Of a stretch of DNA of 31,134 nt, positions 29,638 to 31,134 are shown one piece after another (the stretch's first letter is position 1; each line of letters opens with the position of its first letter). The notes beneath the pieces are model-generated. The model saw nothing but the letters and a program-made list of their open reading frames with translations. It was not told the origin of the DNA and ran no database searches. Source of the stretch: Firmicutes bacterium UBA7510 (GTDB lineage: Bacteria; Bacillota; Clostridia; Tissierellales; Sedimentibacteraceae); assembly GCA_002479485.1 (NCBI GenBank), contig DLNM01000021.1, positions 1 through 31,134 on the forward strand, read 5' to 3'. Position numbers and translations under genes: made by a program.

Positions 29638-30996
29638 TTAATTTATAAGATTATTAATCCATTTTTTACTATAATACCTTTTTAAAACTATAGCTAGTTT
29701 AAATATCTCTTCACTAAATACTACAGCCAAAACATAATAAATTGGTAAATTTAGAACTAGTACTGAGAAGAATGCTAACGGTACTCCAATTAACCAAATG
29801 CTAATTAAATCTAGATACATACAAAACTTTGTATCTCCACCAGAACGAAGTATACCACAAATAAACATGTAAGAAAACATTTTAGGAGTCATATATATTG
29901 CAAATACAATCAATGATCTTTCTAGCATTAAATTAGTCTGCGGATCAAAATTATACATATTAACAATAAGATTTCTAACTAAGAATAAACATATACTTAT
30001 TATAACATTTAACCATAATGTTATCTTTAAAAAAGCCATACTGTAATCATAAGCTTTATCCATTTTGTTTCTACCAATTTCATTACCTATCATTACAGCT
30101 GCTGCATTACCAACTCCGAAAAACATTGACTGGAATAAGTCATTTATAATATAAGCAACCTGTACTACTGCTATAGCAGATGGTCCAATCATACCGTATG
30201 CAATATAATAAACTGTTGTCCCTAATGACCATGATGACTCAGAAATAATAACAGGGAGAGATGTTTTAAGAGTATTTTTAAACATTTTAAAATCCCATGA
30301 CATAAGTTCTTTAAGCTTACCAGCAAGTGGATGCTCTTTAGATTTGTATATGTAACCAAACATTAATACAAATTCAACTATTCTTGCAATTACAGTAGCT
30401 ATAGCTGCTCCTGCAACTCCAAGCTTTGGAAAACCAGCAACACCATAAATTAATAAGTAATTTAATACAGTATTAATACTTATTGCTATTGCACTAATAA
30501 TTGTTGGAGCTTTTAGCTTATGAATAGCTCTTGAATTAAAGCTAGCTGCGTAGGATAATGCTGTAAATAAATATGAAACAGATATGATTCTTAAATATAT
30601 TATTCCATCATTTATAACTGTAATATCATTGCTAAATATTGATACTATTTGTCTAGGAAAGATAAATACCACAATTGAAAGTGCTACTGATAAAACAGTT
30701 CCTAAAAACAAATTCATTCCAAATAATTTTTTTATATTTTTTAAATCCTTAACTCCCCAATATTGAGCTATAAAAATAGTTGATCCACTGTATATTCCAA
30801 AGCATATCATGGAGAAAACAAAATAAACTCTGTTAGCTATCCCAACAGCTGCTAATGGATTTACACCTAATTGACCTACCATTATAGAGTCAATCATATT
30901 AAGCCCTATGCTAATAAGGTTTTGAATAACAACAGGTAAAGCTATTACCATCATTGGTTTGTAAAAGTTTTTATCAAATTTAAGCTTGTTTTTCAT
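29638..30996 (-). CDS. MATE family efflux transporter
   Basis: A 452-residue protein with about twelve membrane segments, of the multidrug and toxin extrusion family, which exports cationic compounds using a sodium or proton gradient. The family pattern is visible in both halves: IALPVVIQNLISIGLNMIDSIMVGQLG near the start, then GSTIFIAQYWGVKD, and in the second half FFGVGNAAAVMIGNEIGRNKMDKAY. AAAGGTGG on the minus strand precedes the ATG at 30996. Its substrate is unknown. Confidence 0.93.
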   Translation of the reverse strand: MKNKLKFDKNFYKPMMVIALPVVIQNLISIGLNMIDSIMVGQLGVNPLAAVGIANRVYFVFSMICFGIYSGSTIFIAQYWGVKDLKNIKKLFGMNLFLGTVLSVALSIVVFIFPRQIVSIFSNDITVINDGIIYLRIISVSYLFTALSYAASFNSRAIHKLKAPTIISAIAISINTVLNYLLIYGVAGFPKLGVAGAAIATVIARIVEFVLMFGYIYKSKEHPLAGKLKELMSWDFKMFKNTLKTSLPVIISESSWSLGTTVYYIAYGMIGPSAIAVVQVAYIINDLFQSMFFGVGNAAAVMIGNEIGRNKMDKAYDYSMAFLKITLWLNVIISICLFLVRNLIVNMYNFDPQTNLMLERSLIVFAIYMTPKMFSYMFICGILRSGGDTKFCMYLDLISIWLIGVPLAFFSVLVLNLPIYYVLAVVFSEEIFKLAIVLKRYYSKKWINNLIN

Positions 30997-31036
30997 GTGT
31001 CCACCTTTACTAATATGAATTTAATTACGACGTACA

Positions 31037-31065
31037 ATTATATCAATTTAAAATTAATAAAGCAA
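31037..31065 (-). promoter_or_regulatory. SigA-like promoter for the MATE gene
   Basis: On the minus strand TTGCTT (31065-31060), a 17-base spacer and TATAAT (31042-31037), about 40 bases before the start codon. Confidence 0.65.
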
Positions 31066-31134
31066 TATTAATAAAAATTTTGATAAAATTATTATTAATT
31101 TTACATAATTTAAATAAATATATAAATAAACTTT

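Overview
The window is AT-rich DNA of a low-GC, anaerobic Firmicute of the Clostridia or Tissierellia type; nothing seen allows a species name. The left two thirds carry the gene order typical of the side of the chromosomal origin that starts with rpmH: rpmH, rnpA, yidD, yidC, khpB (jag), mnmE, mnmG, rsmG, noc, parA (soj), parB (spo0J). dnaA and oriC are not in the window and would be expected just left of base 1. One near-perfect parS site (15983-15998) and a weaker one (19636-19651) fit this location.

Layout. 1-2645: promoter, rpmH and the RNase P protein/membrane insertase operon, closed by a terminator. 2719-9475: tRNA-modification, rRNA-methylation and chromosome-partition genes. 9583-14280: an [FeFe]-hydrogenase operon (hydC-like, a small [2Fe-2S] protein, hydB-like, hydA) behind a consensus promoter and closed by a strong terminator; its domain set is that of electron-bifurcating NAD/ferredoxin hydrogenases. 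14390-17397: a cysteine-desulfurase-like aminotransferase, a CvpA-family membrane protein and a YedF-like sulfur/selenium carrier. 17439-19463: DUF951, a glycerophosphodiester phosphodiesterase, and a Fic toxin with a 54-residue VbhA-like antitoxin. 19471-21148 (minus): an archaeal-type aspartyl-tRNA synthetase whose leader looks like a complete ribosome-mediated attenuator. 21300 onward is accessory: a P5-like muramidase, a TnpB remnant, a small secreted protein, a BI-1 family membrane protein, a more GC-rich AraC/flavoprotein block, a DUF6273 protein, a GNAT plus S66 peptidase pair, a 640-base non-coding tract of nested inverted repeats, a MerR-type regulator and a MATE exporter.

The most unusual signals are in RNA or DNA structure, not in proteins. 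(1) The aspS leader encodes a 22-residue peptide with three Asp codons in a row just before its stop codon and four Asn codons earlier, followed by 1:2, 2:3, 3:4 and terminator pairings in the correct order for attenuation. (2) 27911-28552 contains two diverged copies of a structured element facing each other, with arms that changed while staying complementary. (3) Two families of small structured repeats sit directly before start codons of origin-proximal genes (rsmG and the small ferredoxin; rnpA and noc), again with compensatory base changes. (4) A possible three-way-junction leader lies before the aminotransferase gene. All pairings were found by eye; no folding, alignment or database search was run.
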